From positions 62,001-126,000 of the forward strand of contig NZ_JAJUWS010000007.1 of assembly GCF_021390475.1 (NCBI RefSeq): 64,000 nucleotides of DNA, given 5' to 3'. This document shows, one piece after another, positions 45,984 to 57,790 of the stretch. The translations under genes and the position numbers were made by a program. Under the pieces are notes generated by a model. That model saw nothing but the letters and a program-made list of their open reading frames with translations, ran no database searches and was not told the origin of the DNA. The number at the start of each line of letters is the position of its first letter. Position 1 is the stretch's first letter. The stretch is from Streptomyces sp. ST2-7A (GTDB lineage: Bacteria > Actinomycetota > Actinomycetes > Streptomycetales > Streptomycetaceae).

Positions 45984-46636
45984 GCCGACACGGCAGGTCA
46001 CTGCGGCGGAAACCAGCGGGGAAATCCGCGAGTAGAAGAGTTCTCGTTTGTTTCGAGGGGGATGTCACGGAACGTCTCTATGTCAACGGACTCAGGAAAA
46101 TACTGCGCAGGCACCCGGTGTACATCGAGCAGGGAAGCGCCAATGGTGAGCCGTTGAAACTGGTGCGTGGCGCCATCGCCCGGATGAAAGAAGTTCGCTC
46201 CGGCGACGCGTACGACGATGTGTGGTGTCTGTTCGATGTTGAGACGCCACCGCACGGAAGTCTGGATGCGGCACTTTCTCTCGCCGCAAAAAACAATATC
46301 AATTGCGCGGTGTCCAATCCCTGCTTCGAGTTGTGGTTGCTTCTGCACGTGACCTCGTGCAACCGCTACATGACAACGAGCGACATGATCGAATGTGCCA
46401 CGAGAGAGCTTCCCTCCTACTCTGGAAAGAGCTTCGCCTTCGAAGACTTCGAAGGGTTTATCGAGGTGGCATCGATCCGGTCCATGGAGCTCGAGAAGAG
46501 GTATGGCGCGCACGAAAAGGTGCAGCGAAAAAACCCTTCCACGTCCGTGTGGAAATTTATTCGGGTGCTGGAAGAACATGGGGGGTTCGATTTCGCTTCC
46601 CGCTCGTCCTCATCGCCGGGGCCCACGATGGGATGA
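45980..46636 (+). CDS. RloB/AbiLii-like Toprim-type nuclease partner
   Basis: A 218-residue protein. The active-site-like motifs VLVCFEGDVTERLYV (18-34), WCLFDVETPPH and SNPCFELWLLLH match the RloB family, a putative Toprim-related nuclease. The GTG at 45980 overlaps the ATPase stop, so they form one coupled operon. The product is basic at its N-terminus. The function as the toxic effector activated by the ATPase is inference from the AbiL family. It converges with the HxlR gene, 30 bp away. Confidence 0.9.
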   Translation: MSRHGRSLRRKPAGKSASRRVLVCFEGDVTERLYVNGLRKILRRHPVYIEQGSANGEPLKLVRGAIARMKEVRSGDAYDDVWCLFDVETPPHGSLDAALSLAAKNNINCAVSNPCFELWLLLHVTSCNRYMTTSDMIECATRELPSYSGKSFAFEDFEGFIEVASIRSMELEKRYGAHEKVQRKNPSTSVWKFIRVLEEHGGFDFASRSSSSPGPTMG

Positions 46637-46666
46637 CCTTCCCGCCCGGCACGGTCGTCCGGCCCC

Positions 46667-47050
46667 TCAGGGCTCGAAGCGGGTGCGGGAGGCCTCGATG
46701 TGGGCGAGGTGACGGTGGGTCCAGTCGCACATGCCGTCGACCGTGGCCCGCAGGGCCCGGCCCGGTTCGGTGAGGGTGTACTCGACGCGCGGCGGGACGG
46801 TGGGGTGCACGCACCGCTCGACCAGACCGTTGCGCTCCAACATGCGCAGGTTCTGGGCGAGCATCTTGTGACTGATGCCCTCCACCTCCCGGCGCAGCTC
46901 ACCGAAGCGCAGGGTGTCCTCCCCGAGGGCCTCGATGATCAGCAGCGCCCACTTGTTGGCGATGTCGGAGAAGATCTCCCGCGCCAGGGAGTCCGCGCGT
47001 CGCAGATCCGCCTGTTCGCCGGCCGAGCCCGTGACCTGCTTGCTCACCAT
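46667..47050 (-). CDS. HxlR-family regulator
   Basis: A 127-residue winged-helix regulator. FSDIANKWALLIIEALGEDT, LRREVEGISHKMLAQNLRML and the tail DWTHRHLAHIEASR match HxlR. ATG at 47050 with AGGGAA upstream. It faces the RidA gene, with a 15-bp direct repeat between, so it most likely controls that gene. Redox- or aldehyde-sensing cysteines are not obvious. Confidence 0.93.
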   Translation of the reverse strand: MVSKQVTGSAGEQADLRRADSLAREIFSDIANKWALLIIEALGEDTLRFGELRREVEGISHKMLAQNLRMLERNGLVERCVHPTVPPRVEYTLTEPGRALRATVDGMCDWTHRHLAHIEASRTRFEP

Positions 47051-47052
47051 GA

Positions 47053-47121
47053 GGTTCCCTGGTTACCGAAAAGTGCGTTCTTCCACGTCAACGCTCACTC
47101 TCCTACGGTTCCCCGGTAACC
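47053..47121. promoter_or_regulatory. Operator-like repeats between HxlR and RidA genes
   Basis: GGTTCCCTGGTTACC (47053-47067) and GGTTCCCCGGTAACC (47107-47121) are near-identical, 54 bp apart, each containing a partial dyad GGTNACC. The first overlaps the start region of the HxlR gene. Confidence 0.6.
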
Positions 47122-47188
47122 ACAAGAGAGCGAGTGGGGCCGAGTCGTGCGACAACCGACCCGGCCCCGGAACGAGGAGGTGGGCGGC

Positions 47189-47596
47189 ATGGCCGTCACG
47201 CTGGTCAACCCCGAGGGGTTGCCGAAGATCGACGTGTACCACCAGGTGTCGATCGCCACCGGTTCGAGGCTGGTCTTCGTCGCCGGGCAGGTCGGGTGGG
47301 ACGCGGAAGGCGTCACGGTCGGGGAAGGGGATCTCGCCGCCCAGGTGGAGCGGTGCTACCTCAACGTCGCGACCGCGCTCGCCGAGGTCGGCGGTTCCTT
47401 CGCGGACGTGGCGAAGCTGAACGTGCACGTCGTCGACTGGACCCCCGACAGGATGCCCGCGCTCCTGGAGGGGATCTCCCGGGCCTCCGAGAAGCTGGGA
47501 CCCACCGCGACACCGCCCGCCACCCTGCTCGGGGTCGCGGCCCTGGACGTGCCCGAGCACCTGGTCGAGGTCGAGGCCGTGGCCGTTCTGGACTGA
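47189..47596 (+). CDS. RidA-family (YjgF/UK114) protein
   Basis: A 135-residue RidA-like protein. VFVAGQVGWDAEG, CYLNVATALAEVGGSFADVAKLNVHVVD and PPATLLGVAALDVPEHLVEVEAVA are the family signatures. RidA proteins hydrolyse reactive enamine or imine intermediates; active Arg is not seen at the usual place, so enzyme activity is unsure. ATG at 47189 has GAGGAGG upstream. Divergent from the HxlR gene. Confidence 0.93.
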   Translation: MAVTLVNPEGLPKIDVYHQVSIATGSRLVFVAGQVGWDAEGVTVGEGDLAAQVERCYLNVATALAEVGGSFADVAKLNVHVVDWTPDRMPALLEGISRASEKLGPTATPPATLLGVAALDVPEHLVEVEAVAVLD

Positions 47597-47740
47597 CTTC
47601 GAGGCCGTCCGGCTCGGCGCACGAGCGTGTCTCCCGGAGGTCATCGACGCGGAGGGTCATCCGAAACAGGCTGGAAGCGGGTCCCGGCCGGTCTTCATCG
47701 GCTTCTAGACTGCGGATGCCCCGTCGAAAGGAAACAGGAC

Positions 47741-48223
47741 ATGAGACCCGAGCGGTTCCGGGACTTCGCGTTGGAGATCTACGGCCGGGCACCCGGGATC
47801 ACAGCGGCCGAAAGTTGGTCCGAGGGAACCAATCGCCCCTTCGGCGTCGAGATCACCCTGGCGAACGGTGCCCGCCTTCGGCACGCGATCACTGCCCAAG
47901 CCGCCGAAGGTGATCGTTACGACGAGCCGGAAAAGCCCGTGGAGAAGGATCCGCCCGCCGAGGTTCCTGTTCCGGAGCTCGGGACCGGACGAGGCATCGC
48001 CCTTGTTGACATCGAGCGGTATCTCGCGGCCGTGCTCAACAATTCCGGAAGTCCGGAGATCGAGCGGACCTACTCCTACCGGGGTCGCGAGCAACCCTCC
48101 ACAACCACTGGCGTCGGAGTGGTCTTCCACAGCGGGGCACGGATCTTCGCACCCTTTGTCCATGTCATGCGAGCCGGCGAGCGTACGCCGGGCCGCCCCT
48201 ACGACCTTCCCCCGGAGGTATGA
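47741..48223 (+). CDS. Unknown 160-aa protein
   Basis: The protein begins MRPERFRDFALEIYGRAPG and contains GVEITLANGARLRHAI, LVDIERYLAAVLNN and VVFHSGARIFAPFVHVMRAG. The pattern is of a compact globular actinobacterial protein but I do not recognise the family. AAGGAAACAGG lies before the ATG at 47741. Its stop overlaps the start of a 55-aa cysteine protein (ATGA), so the two are coupled. Confidence 0.75.
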   Translation: MRPERFRDFALEIYGRAPGITAAESWSEGTNRPFGVEITLANGARLRHAITAQAAEGDRYDEPEKPVEKDPPAEVPVPELGTGRGIALVDIERYLAAVLNNSGSPEIERTYSYRGREQPSTTTGVGVVFHSGARIFAPFVHVMRAGERTPGRPYDLPPEV

Positions 48224-48387
48224 CCGTGGCGTCTTTCGGAAGGCTCGACCCGGCCGTGTGCCGGGGGTATTGCCCCGAGTGCGGGGCATATGTGGGTGCG
48301 GAACCGGGTGAGACGGTGCCCCATCACCAGCCGGTCAACAGCGACGACCGGGGGGCCTGTCCCGGCAGCGGGATGACAGCCACCTGA
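48220..48387 (+). CDS. 55-aa zinc-ribbon-like protein
   Basis: Coupled to the preceding gene by an ATGA overlap. The product begins MTVASFGRLDPAVCRGYCPEC (two parts of one stretch), giving a CxxxCxxC set, then HH and a later CPG; this suggests a zinc-binding fold. Too short for a family assignment. The coupling and compact composition make it likely real. Confidence 0.6.
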   Translation: MTVASFGRLDPAVCRGYCPECGAYVGAEPGETVPHHQPVNSDDRGACPGSGMTAT

Positions 48388-48427
48388 CAACGACCCCCGC
48401 CCCGGGCGGACCATCGGGGCCGGACGC

Positions 48428-48664
48428 TCAGGAGGCGCCCGGCCCCGACGGGCGGCCGGAGCCGCGTATCTCCAGCCCTTCCAACAGCCGTCCGGTCGCC
48501 GCCTCCACCGCGGCCACCGCCTCGTCGAAGACCGCGCGGTTGTGGGCGGCGGGCGCCCTGAACCCGGAGACCTTCCGGACGTACTGGAGCGCCGCCGCGT
48601 GGATGTCCTCGTCCGTCACAACGGGCATCGCGGGAGCGCGAAGGGTTTTGATGCTGCGGCACAT
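48428..48664 (-). CDS. DUF2277-family protein
   Basis: A 78-residue protein beginning MCRSIKTL, followed by EDIHAAALQYVRKVSGFRAPAAHN (in two parts) and FDEAVAAVEAATGRLLEGLE. The MCR-IKTL start and the VRKVSGF helix are the DUF2277 signatures. ATG at 48664. Function not known. Confidence 0.92.
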   Translation of the reverse strand: MCRSIKTLRAPAMPVVTDEDIHAAALQYVRKVSGFRAPAAHNRAVFDEAVAAVEAATGRLLEGLEIRGSGRPSGPGAS

Positions 48665-48973
48665 GTCCCCAGTGTGGACCCCGCCACCGACAATCGGTCT
48701 TCGGCCGGGATCCGGGGGGATACGGGCGGGAAGGGACGGGCGCTCCCACGCGGGACCCGCACGCCATCGGCACGGCACGGCCCCGGCGGGGTGGGGGCAT
48801 GGGCAGGCGCGGGGTGCGCGGGACCCGTGACGGTTCGCGTCGTACCGGCACGACGTCTCGGTCGTGTCCGAGCCGTCGCCGCGTCGAGCCGCGCCGCTCC
48901 CGGACGGGCCGGGGGCCGGGGGTCGGGGTCCGCGGGGGACCCCCCGTCGGGAGCCCTCCACTCCCACCGCCCC
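48665..48973. other. Intergenic region upstream of the DUF2277 gene
   Basis: No gene is supported. The spacer is very GC-rich. It should hold the DUF2277 promoter on the minus strand and the 3' end of the ligase transcript. Confidence 0.35.
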
Positions 48974-50521
48974 TCAGCGCAGCAGGGCGAGCACGTCGGC
49001 CACCGTGTCGGCGTCCGCCGGCCGTTTGTCCTCCCGGTAGCGGATCAGCCGCGCGAAGCGCAGCGTCACCCCCTCCGGGTACCGGGAGGAGCGCTGCACC
49101 CCGTCGAAGGCGATCTCCACCACCAGTTCCGGGCGGACCGGCACCGTGTAGTCGTTGCCCGGATCGGTCTCGTCCGGAGGCAAGGCCAGTTCCCGCAGGC
49201 GTTCGGTCTGCCAGGCCAGGGTCTCGTCCGTCATGCCCTTGAAGGTCTTGCCGAGCATCGCGAACCCGCCGTCCGGGCGGCGGGCGCCCAGGTGCAGGTT
49301 GGACAGGAAACCGGTGCGCCGCCCGCTGCCCCACTCGGCGGCCAGCACCACCAGATCGAGGGTGTGCACCGGTTTGACCTTCACCCGGGCCGCGCCCCGC
49401 CGCCCGGCGCTGTACCCGGCGTCCAGGGATTTGAGCAGCACCCCCTCGTGGCCGTGCTCGATGACCTGCTCGGTGAACTCCTCTGCGGCTCTCCGCTGTT
49501 CGGGGTCGGCGGGGTCGGTGACCACCAGGCGTCGCACCCGGTGTTCGGCGGGCAGCAGCCGGGCCAGTTCGGCGTGTCGCTCGGCGGTGGGGCGGTCCAG
49601 CAGTTCGCGGTCGTCCACGCTCAGCAGGTCGAAGAAGACCGCCCGTACCGGCAGGGTGTTCTCCGCGCCCGCCGCGCGGGTGGCGACCCGGCCGGAGACC
49701 TCCTGGAACGGCCGCGGGCGGCCGTCCGGGCCGGGTGCGATGACCTCGCCGTCCAGCACGGCCCGCTCCACCGCCAGGTCGTGTCCGGCGGCCACCACCT
49801 CCGGCAGCCGGTCGGTGATCTCCTCCAGCGTCCGGGTCCAGAGCCGGACCCGCCCGCCGTCGCGGTGGAGTTGGATCCGGATGCCGTCCAGCTTCTCCTC
49901 CACCGCGCACGGGCCCAGCCGGTCCAGCGCCTCGGCCACGCCGCCGGCGCTCCGCGCGAGCATCGGCTGGATCGGTCGGCCGACCTCCAGCCGGAATTCC
50001 GCGAGGGCCCCGGCGCCGCCGGCCAGTACGGCGGAGGCCACGGTGCCGAGCGAACCGCCGAGCATGACGGCGCGGCGCAGCTCGGCGGGGTCGGTGTCGG
50101 TGGCGGCGGCCAGACCCTCGACGGCGAGCGCGTCCAGGGCGCCCTGCCGCAGTTCACCGCCGACCAGACGTACCAGGAAGTCCTGTTCGGCGTCGGTGGC
50201 CTGCTCCAGCAGGGCGGTCCAGTGGCGATGGCGCTCGGCGGTCGCGCCCTTGCCGGAGACGCCGGCGATGGCGGTCAGCGCGGTGTCCACCTCGCGGACG
50301 GTGAGTCGGGGCGCGTCGGCGGGTTCGGGGCGTTCGGTGAGCGAGCGCCACCCCGGGCCGGTGCGGCGCTGGGGCAGTCGGCCGGCGAGGTGGGTGATCA
50401 CGAGGGGCGCGTCCGCCGGTTCGGCGGCCCGGAACAGCCGGGCGAGCGCGGCGGTCTTCTCCGTGCGGGAGGAGGTGGCGGCGACCTCCCGGGAGGTGCG
50501 GGCGAGATCGGCGAGCAGCAT
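48974..50521 (-). CDS. ATP-dependent DNA ligase, LigB/LigC type
   Basis: A 515-residue ligase. The nucleotidyltransferase motif I is EEKLDGIRIQLH with the adenylated Lys; DGEVIA and FFDLLSVDDRELL follow; motif V is HEGVLLKSL and LKSLDAGYSAGRRG; the C-terminal OB fold has VVEIAFDGVQRSSRYPEG. The N-terminal DNA-binding domain begins MLLADLARTSREVAAT. Such ligases act in DNA repair rather than replication in actinobacteria. ATG at 50521 sits near a weak purine box. No Ku or Pol gene is adjacent. Confidence 0.94.
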   Translation of the reverse strand: MLLADLARTSREVAATSSRTEKTAALARLFRAAEPADAPLVITHLAGRLPQRRTGPGWRSLTERPEPADAPRLTVREVDTALTAIAGVSGKGATAERHRHWTALLEQATDAEQDFLVRLVGGELRQGALDALAVEGLAAATDTDPAELRRAVMLGGSLGTVASAVLAGGAGALAEFRLEVGRPIQPMLARSAGGVAEALDRLGPCAVEEKLDGIRIQLHRDGGRVRLWTRTLEEITDRLPEVVAAGHDLAVERAVLDGEVIAPGPDGRPRPFQEVSGRVATRAAGAENTLPVRAVFFDLLSVDDRELLDRPTAERHAELARLLPAEHRVRRLVVTDPADPEQRRAAEEFTEQVIEHGHEGVLLKSLDAGYSAGRRGAARVKVKPVHTLDLVVLAAEWGSGRRTGFLSNLHLGARRPDGGFAMLGKTFKGMTDETLAWQTERLRELALPPDETDPGNDYTVPVRPELVVEIAFDGVQRSSRYPEGVTLRFARLIRYREDKRPADADTVADVLALLR

Positions 50522-50712
50522 CCCCCCATCGTCACCCCCCCCGGCTCTCGTGTCGCACGGGGGCGCACGGGGGCGCACGAGGCGGACGCGCGCCGGGGGC
50601 GCGCCGGGGGCGCGGACGGGGCGCGTCGCGCGTCCGCCCCGGCGCCGGTCGTCGGACCGGTCGTCGGGGCGGTCGCGCTCGGCCGGGTGCGCTCAGCGGG
50701 GCAGACGGGACG

Positions 50713-51072
50713 TCAGCACCACGGGACGGGGTTGTTGTTGCGCACGTAGCGGGCGGTGACCCAGCCGGTGCGGCCCTCGACCTTGTACCAGATGTGGTTG
50801 CCGTCCACGTTCTCGCCGTAGACCTTGCAGCGCAGGGCGATGGTGGCGCCGTAGGGGTAGGTGTCCAGGACCCGGGAGCGGGTGTTGGGCTCGGAGCGGA
50901 CGTTCACGCCGGTGCGTGCGACCACGGTGCCGGTCGCCTGCTTGGCGTGCGCGACCGAGTCGGCGGGAACGGCGGCGCGCTGCTCGCCGGCGAGGGCGGG
51001 GGAGGCACCCAGCAGACCCAGGGCCAGCGCCCCGGCGGCCACCGCGACGGTGGTCTTGACGTTCTTGAACAC
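50713..51072 (-). CDS. Secreted SH3-domain protein
   Basis: A 119-residue protein with a Sec signal peptide (VFKNVKTTVAVAAGALALG, then SPALAGEQ with an AxA cleavage site). The mature part has a bacterial SH3b domain: RTGVNVRSEPNTRSRVLDTY, then GNHIWYKVEGRTGWVTARYV. Probably a cell-envelope protein that binds peptidoglycan. GTG at 51072 is preceded by GGAAGAGG; a longer upstream reading has no signal character. Confidence 0.9.
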   Translation of the reverse strand: MFKNVKTTVAVAAGALALGLLGASPALAGEQRAAVPADSVAHAKQATGTVVARTGVNVRSEPNTRSRVLDTYPYGATIALRCKVYGENVDGNHIWYKVEGRTGWVTARYVRNNNPVPWC

Positions 51073-51357
51073 GACCTGCCTCTTCCTCGAGGGGACGGGT
51101 CGGCGACCCCGGTGCGGGACCGCCGGTACCGTCACGGTCCGTCGCGGGGGTCGGGTGCCACGGGTGGCGGGGCGGCCCGGTCACCTGCCCGGGCCGGCCG
51201 CCCCACCCGTCCGGAGGAGCGCACGCCCGCCGGACGGGTGACCGCCCGACGGGCGCGGATGGAATCGTCGTTTCTTCCGGTCATCCGCTCACGTGTCGAT
51301 GTGCTCCCGACCCGGGGTCGGGGCCGGCCGAACCCCCGGGCCGCGGACCCCGGCTCC

Positions 51358-51771
51358 TCAGGCCGCGTCGTCCCCGTGGTCCGGGGCGCCGTCCACCCGG
51401 GTCGGACCGCTCGTCAACCGGTGTCCCGGAGCGTCGATCGGCTCGCCCCGCAGCGCGGCCGACAGCCGCAGGTGGCGGCGGGCCTCGTCGGGTCGGTTCT
51501 GCCGTTCCAGGGCGCGCCCCAGCATCAGGTGCGCGTAGGCGTCCGTCGGGTCCCGTTCCACGATGAAGCGCAGCTCCGTCTCCGCCCGACCCAGCCGGGC
51601 GGAGTGGTAGTAGGCGCGGGCCAGCAACAGCCGGGCCGCCAGGTTGTCGGGCTCCGCCTCGACCACCAGGCTCTGCCGACGGGCCGCCTCGCCGTAGTCG
51701 CGGATCTCGAAGAAGAGCTTGGCCAGACGGTACTCCTCCGCCGGGTCCACGGTGCCGCCGTTCCCGTCCAC
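51358..51771 (-). CDS. TPR-repeat protein
   Basis: A 137-residue protein with about three tetratricopeptide repeats: YRLAKLFFEIRDYGEAARR, NLAARLLLARAYYHSARLGRA and AYAHLMLGRALERQNRPDEARRHL (long stretches shown in parts). A GTG at 51771 follows GGAGAGGAGAG. Scaffold function expected. A lipoprotein gene interrupted by a TAG lies upstream. Confidence 0.85.
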   Translation of the reverse strand: MDGNGGTVDPAEEYRLAKLFFEIRDYGEAARRQSLVVEAEPDNLAARLLLARAYYHSARLGRAETELRFIVERDPTDAYAHLMLGRALERQNRPDEARRHLRLSAALRGEPIDAPGHRLTSGPTRVDGAPDHGDDAA

Positions 51772-51840
51772 GCGCCGCTCTCCTCTCCGTCGTCCGCCGG
51801 GGACCTTTTCGTCCTTCCCCCAACGGCTCCGGGCGACGCG

Positions 51841-52434
51841 CTATTCCACCGGACGCACCGAGACGGAGACCCCGGTCACCCGGTCCCGCAACTCCAGTCG
51901 GGCTCCGCGGATGACGGTCTCCCTCTCGTCGGAGCCCTTCCGGTTCCCGTCGGGGGACAGCCATCTGCCCACGTCCTCGGGCAGCGCCCCCTCCATCCCG
52001 GCGGCGGTCGCGCAGTCGCCGAGGAAGGCATTGGGCAGGGGAACCGGGTAGGCGGGCAGGTCCAGCGCCTGACAGCGGAACCTCGACGGCCAACCCTCCG
52101 CGTCGGTCCGGGCGAGGACCCGGTACTTCGCCTAGGAGGCTTCCTCCCCGGCGGCGCCCCCTTCCGGTACGTGGTCGGCAGGGTCGTATCCCACCGTGGC
52201 CGAGCCCTCCCGCACCAGGTGCTCCGAGCCGTCGTCCCCGGCCGGCTCACCCTCGCGCTCCCACTCGATGCCGTGGATCGCGCTCATCATGGTCGCCCAC
52301 GCCTCGATGTCCCCGTCGGGCAGGCGGGGCGGGGAGACGGCGTTCCCGTCCCCCGAGGAGCAGGAGGCGGCGCCGAGTAGCAGGACCACCCCGGACGCGG
52401 CGGTCCCCAACACGGCCATGGTGGTCTGTCGCAC
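51841..52434 (-). pseudogene. Lipoprotein-like gene interrupted by an in-frame TAG
   Basis: From a GTG at 52434 (preceded by GGGGGGAC) the frame encodes a signal segment VLGTAASGVVLLLGAASC, with a lipobox-like AASC, and about 100 residues ending AGEEAS. A TAG follows at 52134-52132. The same frame continues without a break for 96 codons to 51841: AKYRVLARTDAEGWPSRF, PLPNAFLGDC, REDV-type residues and VSVRPVE before the real stop. The second part reads like genuine sequence, so the two were one protein of 197 codons. A nonsense mutation (AAG to TAG would restore it) or a sequencing error is likely; readthrough is possible. Confidence 0.75.
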
Positions 52435-55574
<3,140 letters not shown>

Positions 55575-55963
55575 CGGGGACGTTCCGTCGGCCCCCGGCC
55601 CCCGGCCCCCGGCCACGCGGCCCCCGGCCACGCGGTCCCCGGTCCCGCCGTTCCGGCTCCGCCCCGGGTCGGGACGGCGGGACCGTCGTCGTTCCCGGCC
55701 CGGCCGATGACCGCGTGGCCGGTGGGCCCCGGGCGGGTGAGCCGGGCCCCGCCGGCCACGGCCGCGCGGAGTAACCTGGCGGCGTGGTGCCGGGCGGCCG
55801 GGGACGGTCGCCGGGGCCGCGCGGCGGTGGGGCCCGCCGCCCCGAACCGCCGCCCACCGGCCGGCCGACGGTCCCTGTTCGCGGAAGTCCGACAGACCGT
55901 CGCCGTGTCCGGGAACCGGCCCACCCGCCGGGGCGCCCGGGGGAGGGAACAGGGAACGACCCC
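55575..55963. other. Intergenic region with GC-rich tandem repeats
   Basis: No gene seen. Bases about 55592-55640 are tandem repeats of GGCCCCCGGCC-type units (CCCCCGGCCACGCGG twice). The crcB ribosome-binding region (GGGAGGGAACAGGGA) is at 55941-55955. Confidence 0.5.
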
Positions 55964-56536
55964 GTGCGATCCATCGAACCCGGTCGGCCGGGTGAGCCCG
56001 GGCCTCCCGAGGAGCCCACCGCCGTGCCCGCCGGTCGGGCCGAACCCCCGGACTCCGACCCGGGCGCCGCCACGGGGCCGGGTGCGACCCGCCGGAGTCC
56101 CCGCCCCGGGCCCCGGCTTCCCCTCGTGCTCGCGGCCGTCGCCGCCGGGGGCGCGCTCGGTGCCCTCGCCCGGTACGGCGTCTCCCTCTCGTGGCCGACC
56201 CCCGACGAGGCGTTCCCCTCCGCCCTGCTCACCGTCAACATCCTCGGCAGCGCGCTGCTCGGCGTCCTGGCGGTGACGGTCACCGACCGCGCCGCGCACC
56301 CGCTGCTGCGCCCGTTCCTCGGCACCGGCCTGCTCGGTGGGTTCACGACCTTCTCCGTGCACGCCGTGGACATCGAGCGGCTGATCGCCGGCGGCCGCGC
56401 GGCGATCGGCCTCGGCTACGCGGCGGCCAACCTGGTCGGCGCGCTGCTCGCGGTGTGGGCCGCCGCCGTACTCACCCGGCGTGCGTCGAACCGTCCGCAC
56501 CCCGCCGGCGGGACCGAGGGCAGGGGCGCGTCGTGA
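55964..56536 (+). CDS. crcB: CrcB/FluC fluoride channel subunit, first copy
   Basis: A 190-residue protein with a long Pro/Gly N-terminus and four helices. GGALGALARYGVSL, TVNILGSALLGVLA and GTGLLGGFTTFSVHAVD are FluC signatures, including the Asn and the Phe box that line the fluoride pore. FluC exports fluoride passively as a dual-topology dimer. GTG at 55964. Its stop overlaps the second gene's ATG, a common actinobacterial pair whose two subunits form a heterodimer. Confidence 0.93.
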   Translation: MRSIEPGRPGEPGPPEEPTAVPAGRAEPPDSDPGAATGPGATRRSPRPGPRLPLVLAAVAAGGALGALARYGVSLSWPTPDEAFPSALLTVNILGSALLGVLAVTVTDRAAHPLLRPFLGTGLLGGFTTFSVHAVDIERLIAGGRAAIGLGYAAANLVGALLAVWAAAVLTRRASNRPHPAGGTEGRGAS

Positions 56537-56907
56537 TGTGGTGGTGGGTCGCCCTCGGCGGTGCGCTGGGCGCCTGTCTGCGGTACCTGATCGACACGGG
56601 GGTACAAGCCCGGTTCGGCTCGAGGTTCCCCCTTGGCACGCTGACCGTCAACCTGCTGGGAAGCCTCGCCCTCGGGGTGCTGACCGGCGCGGTTCTCGCC
56701 GACGCGGCGGGCGAGACGCTCGCCCTCGCGCTGGGTACGGGGCTGTGCGGGGCGCTCACCACCTACTCCACCTTCTCGTGGGAGACGCTGCGGTTGTGGG
56801 AGACGGGCGCCCGGGGTCCGGCGGTGCTCAACGCGGTGGGGAGCGTCGTCGCGGCGGTCGGCGCGGTGGCCCTCGGCCTGGCCGTCGGCTCCGCCCTGTG
56901 GGGGTGA
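56536..56907 (+). CDS. crcB: CrcB/FluC fluoride channel subunit, second copy
   Basis: A 123-residue protein of four membrane helices: WWWVALGGALGACLRYL, TLTVNLLGSLALGVL, GTGLCGALTTYSTFSWET. ATG at 56536 overlaps the last base of the previous stop (TGATG), or GTG at 56533. Pairs with the upstream subunit. Confidence 0.93.
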   Translation: MWWWVALGGALGACLRYLIDTGVQARFGSRFPLGTLTVNLLGSLALGVLTGAVLADAAGETLALALGTGLCGALTTYSTFSWETLRLWETGARGPAVLNAVGSVVAAVGAVALGLAVGSALWG

Positions 56908-56929
56908 GGGCGGGGCCGCACCACCCCTC

Positions 56930-56967
56930 CCCGCCGGAGCCCGGGGGCGCCCCCGGGCTCCGGCGGG
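56930..56967. terminator. Hairpin between convergent crcB and response-regulator genes
   Basis: A perfect 18-bp stem-type palindrome (CCCGCCGGAGCCCGGGGG and its complement) lies about 20 bp after the second crcB stop and before the convergent response-regulator region. Confidence 0.75.
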
Positions 56968-57130
56968 TGGGCGACGCCCGGGCGCGTACACGTCCCCCGG
57001 CTCCGGAATCGGGCCCGGCCGGCACCGTTCGGCTCCCGATGCCGGCACCGTCCCGGCTCCGGTCCTCCGTCCTCGGCCCGGGCTTCGGTCCCGGTTCCCG
57101 GCCTGCCCGCTCCCGCCACCGCTCCCGGCC

Positions 57131-57790
57131 TCACCGCTCCCGGGGCGGCCCGCCGGTCGCCCCGCCGAGCAGGCCGCGCTCGTAGGCGACCGCCACCGCG
57201 GCGGCCCGGTCCTTGACCCCCAACTTCTCGTAGACGTGCACCAGATGCGTCTTGACGGTCGCCTCGCTGACGAAGAGTTCGCGGGCCACCTCCCGGTTGG
57301 GCCGCCCCAGCGAGACCAGCCGCAGCACCTCCGTCTCCCGGGCGGTCAACTCCCCGGTGCGGGAGGACCGGGCCCGGGAGGCGAGGCGGCCGGCGACCGC
57401 CGGTGAGAGCACCGACCTCCCCTCCGCCGCGGCGCGGATCGCGGCGAAGAGGTCCTCGCGCGGGGCGTCCTTCAACAGGTAGCCGGTGGCGCCGGCGTCC
57501 AGGGCGGCGGTGATCTCCCGGTCGGTGTCGTAGGTGGTGAGCACCAGCACCCGGGCCGTCGAGCCGGAGTCCCGCAGTCGGGCGGTGGCCTCGACCCCGC
57601 CCATGCCGGGCATCCGCAGGTCCATCAGCACCACGTCGGGGGCGAGTCCGGCGGCCAGCGCGAGTGCCCGGGTGCTGGCCGCCGCCTCCCCGACCACCTC
57701 GAACCCGTGGACCGCCTCGCACATGCCGCGCAGCCCGTCGCGAACCACCGGGTGGTCGTCGACCAGCAGCAGCCGCACCCGCTCAGGCAT
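57131..57790 (-). CDS. NarL/LuxR-type response regulator
   Basis: A 219-residue regulator. The receiver domain has VDDHPVVRDGL, the phospho-acceptor Asp57 in DVVLMDLRMPG, and LTTYDT and KDAPRED. The C-terminal LuxR helix-turn-helix is ELTARETEVLRLVSLGRPNRE, then VSEATVKTHLVHVYEKL (parts). ATG at 57790 overlaps the end of the histidine-kinase fragment. Its cognate kinase and ABC partner are broken, so it may be an orphan. Confidence 0.95.
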   Translation of the reverse strand: MPERVRLLLVDDHPVVRDGLRGMCEAVHGFEVVGEAAASTRALALAAGLAPDVVLMDLRMPGMGGVEATARLRDSGSTARVLVLTTYDTDREITAALDAGATGYLLKDAPREDLFAAIRAAAEGRSVLSPAVAGRLASRARSSRTGELTARETEVLRLVSLGRPNREVARELFVSEATVKTHLVHVYEKLGVKDRAAAVAVAYERGLLGGATGGPPRER

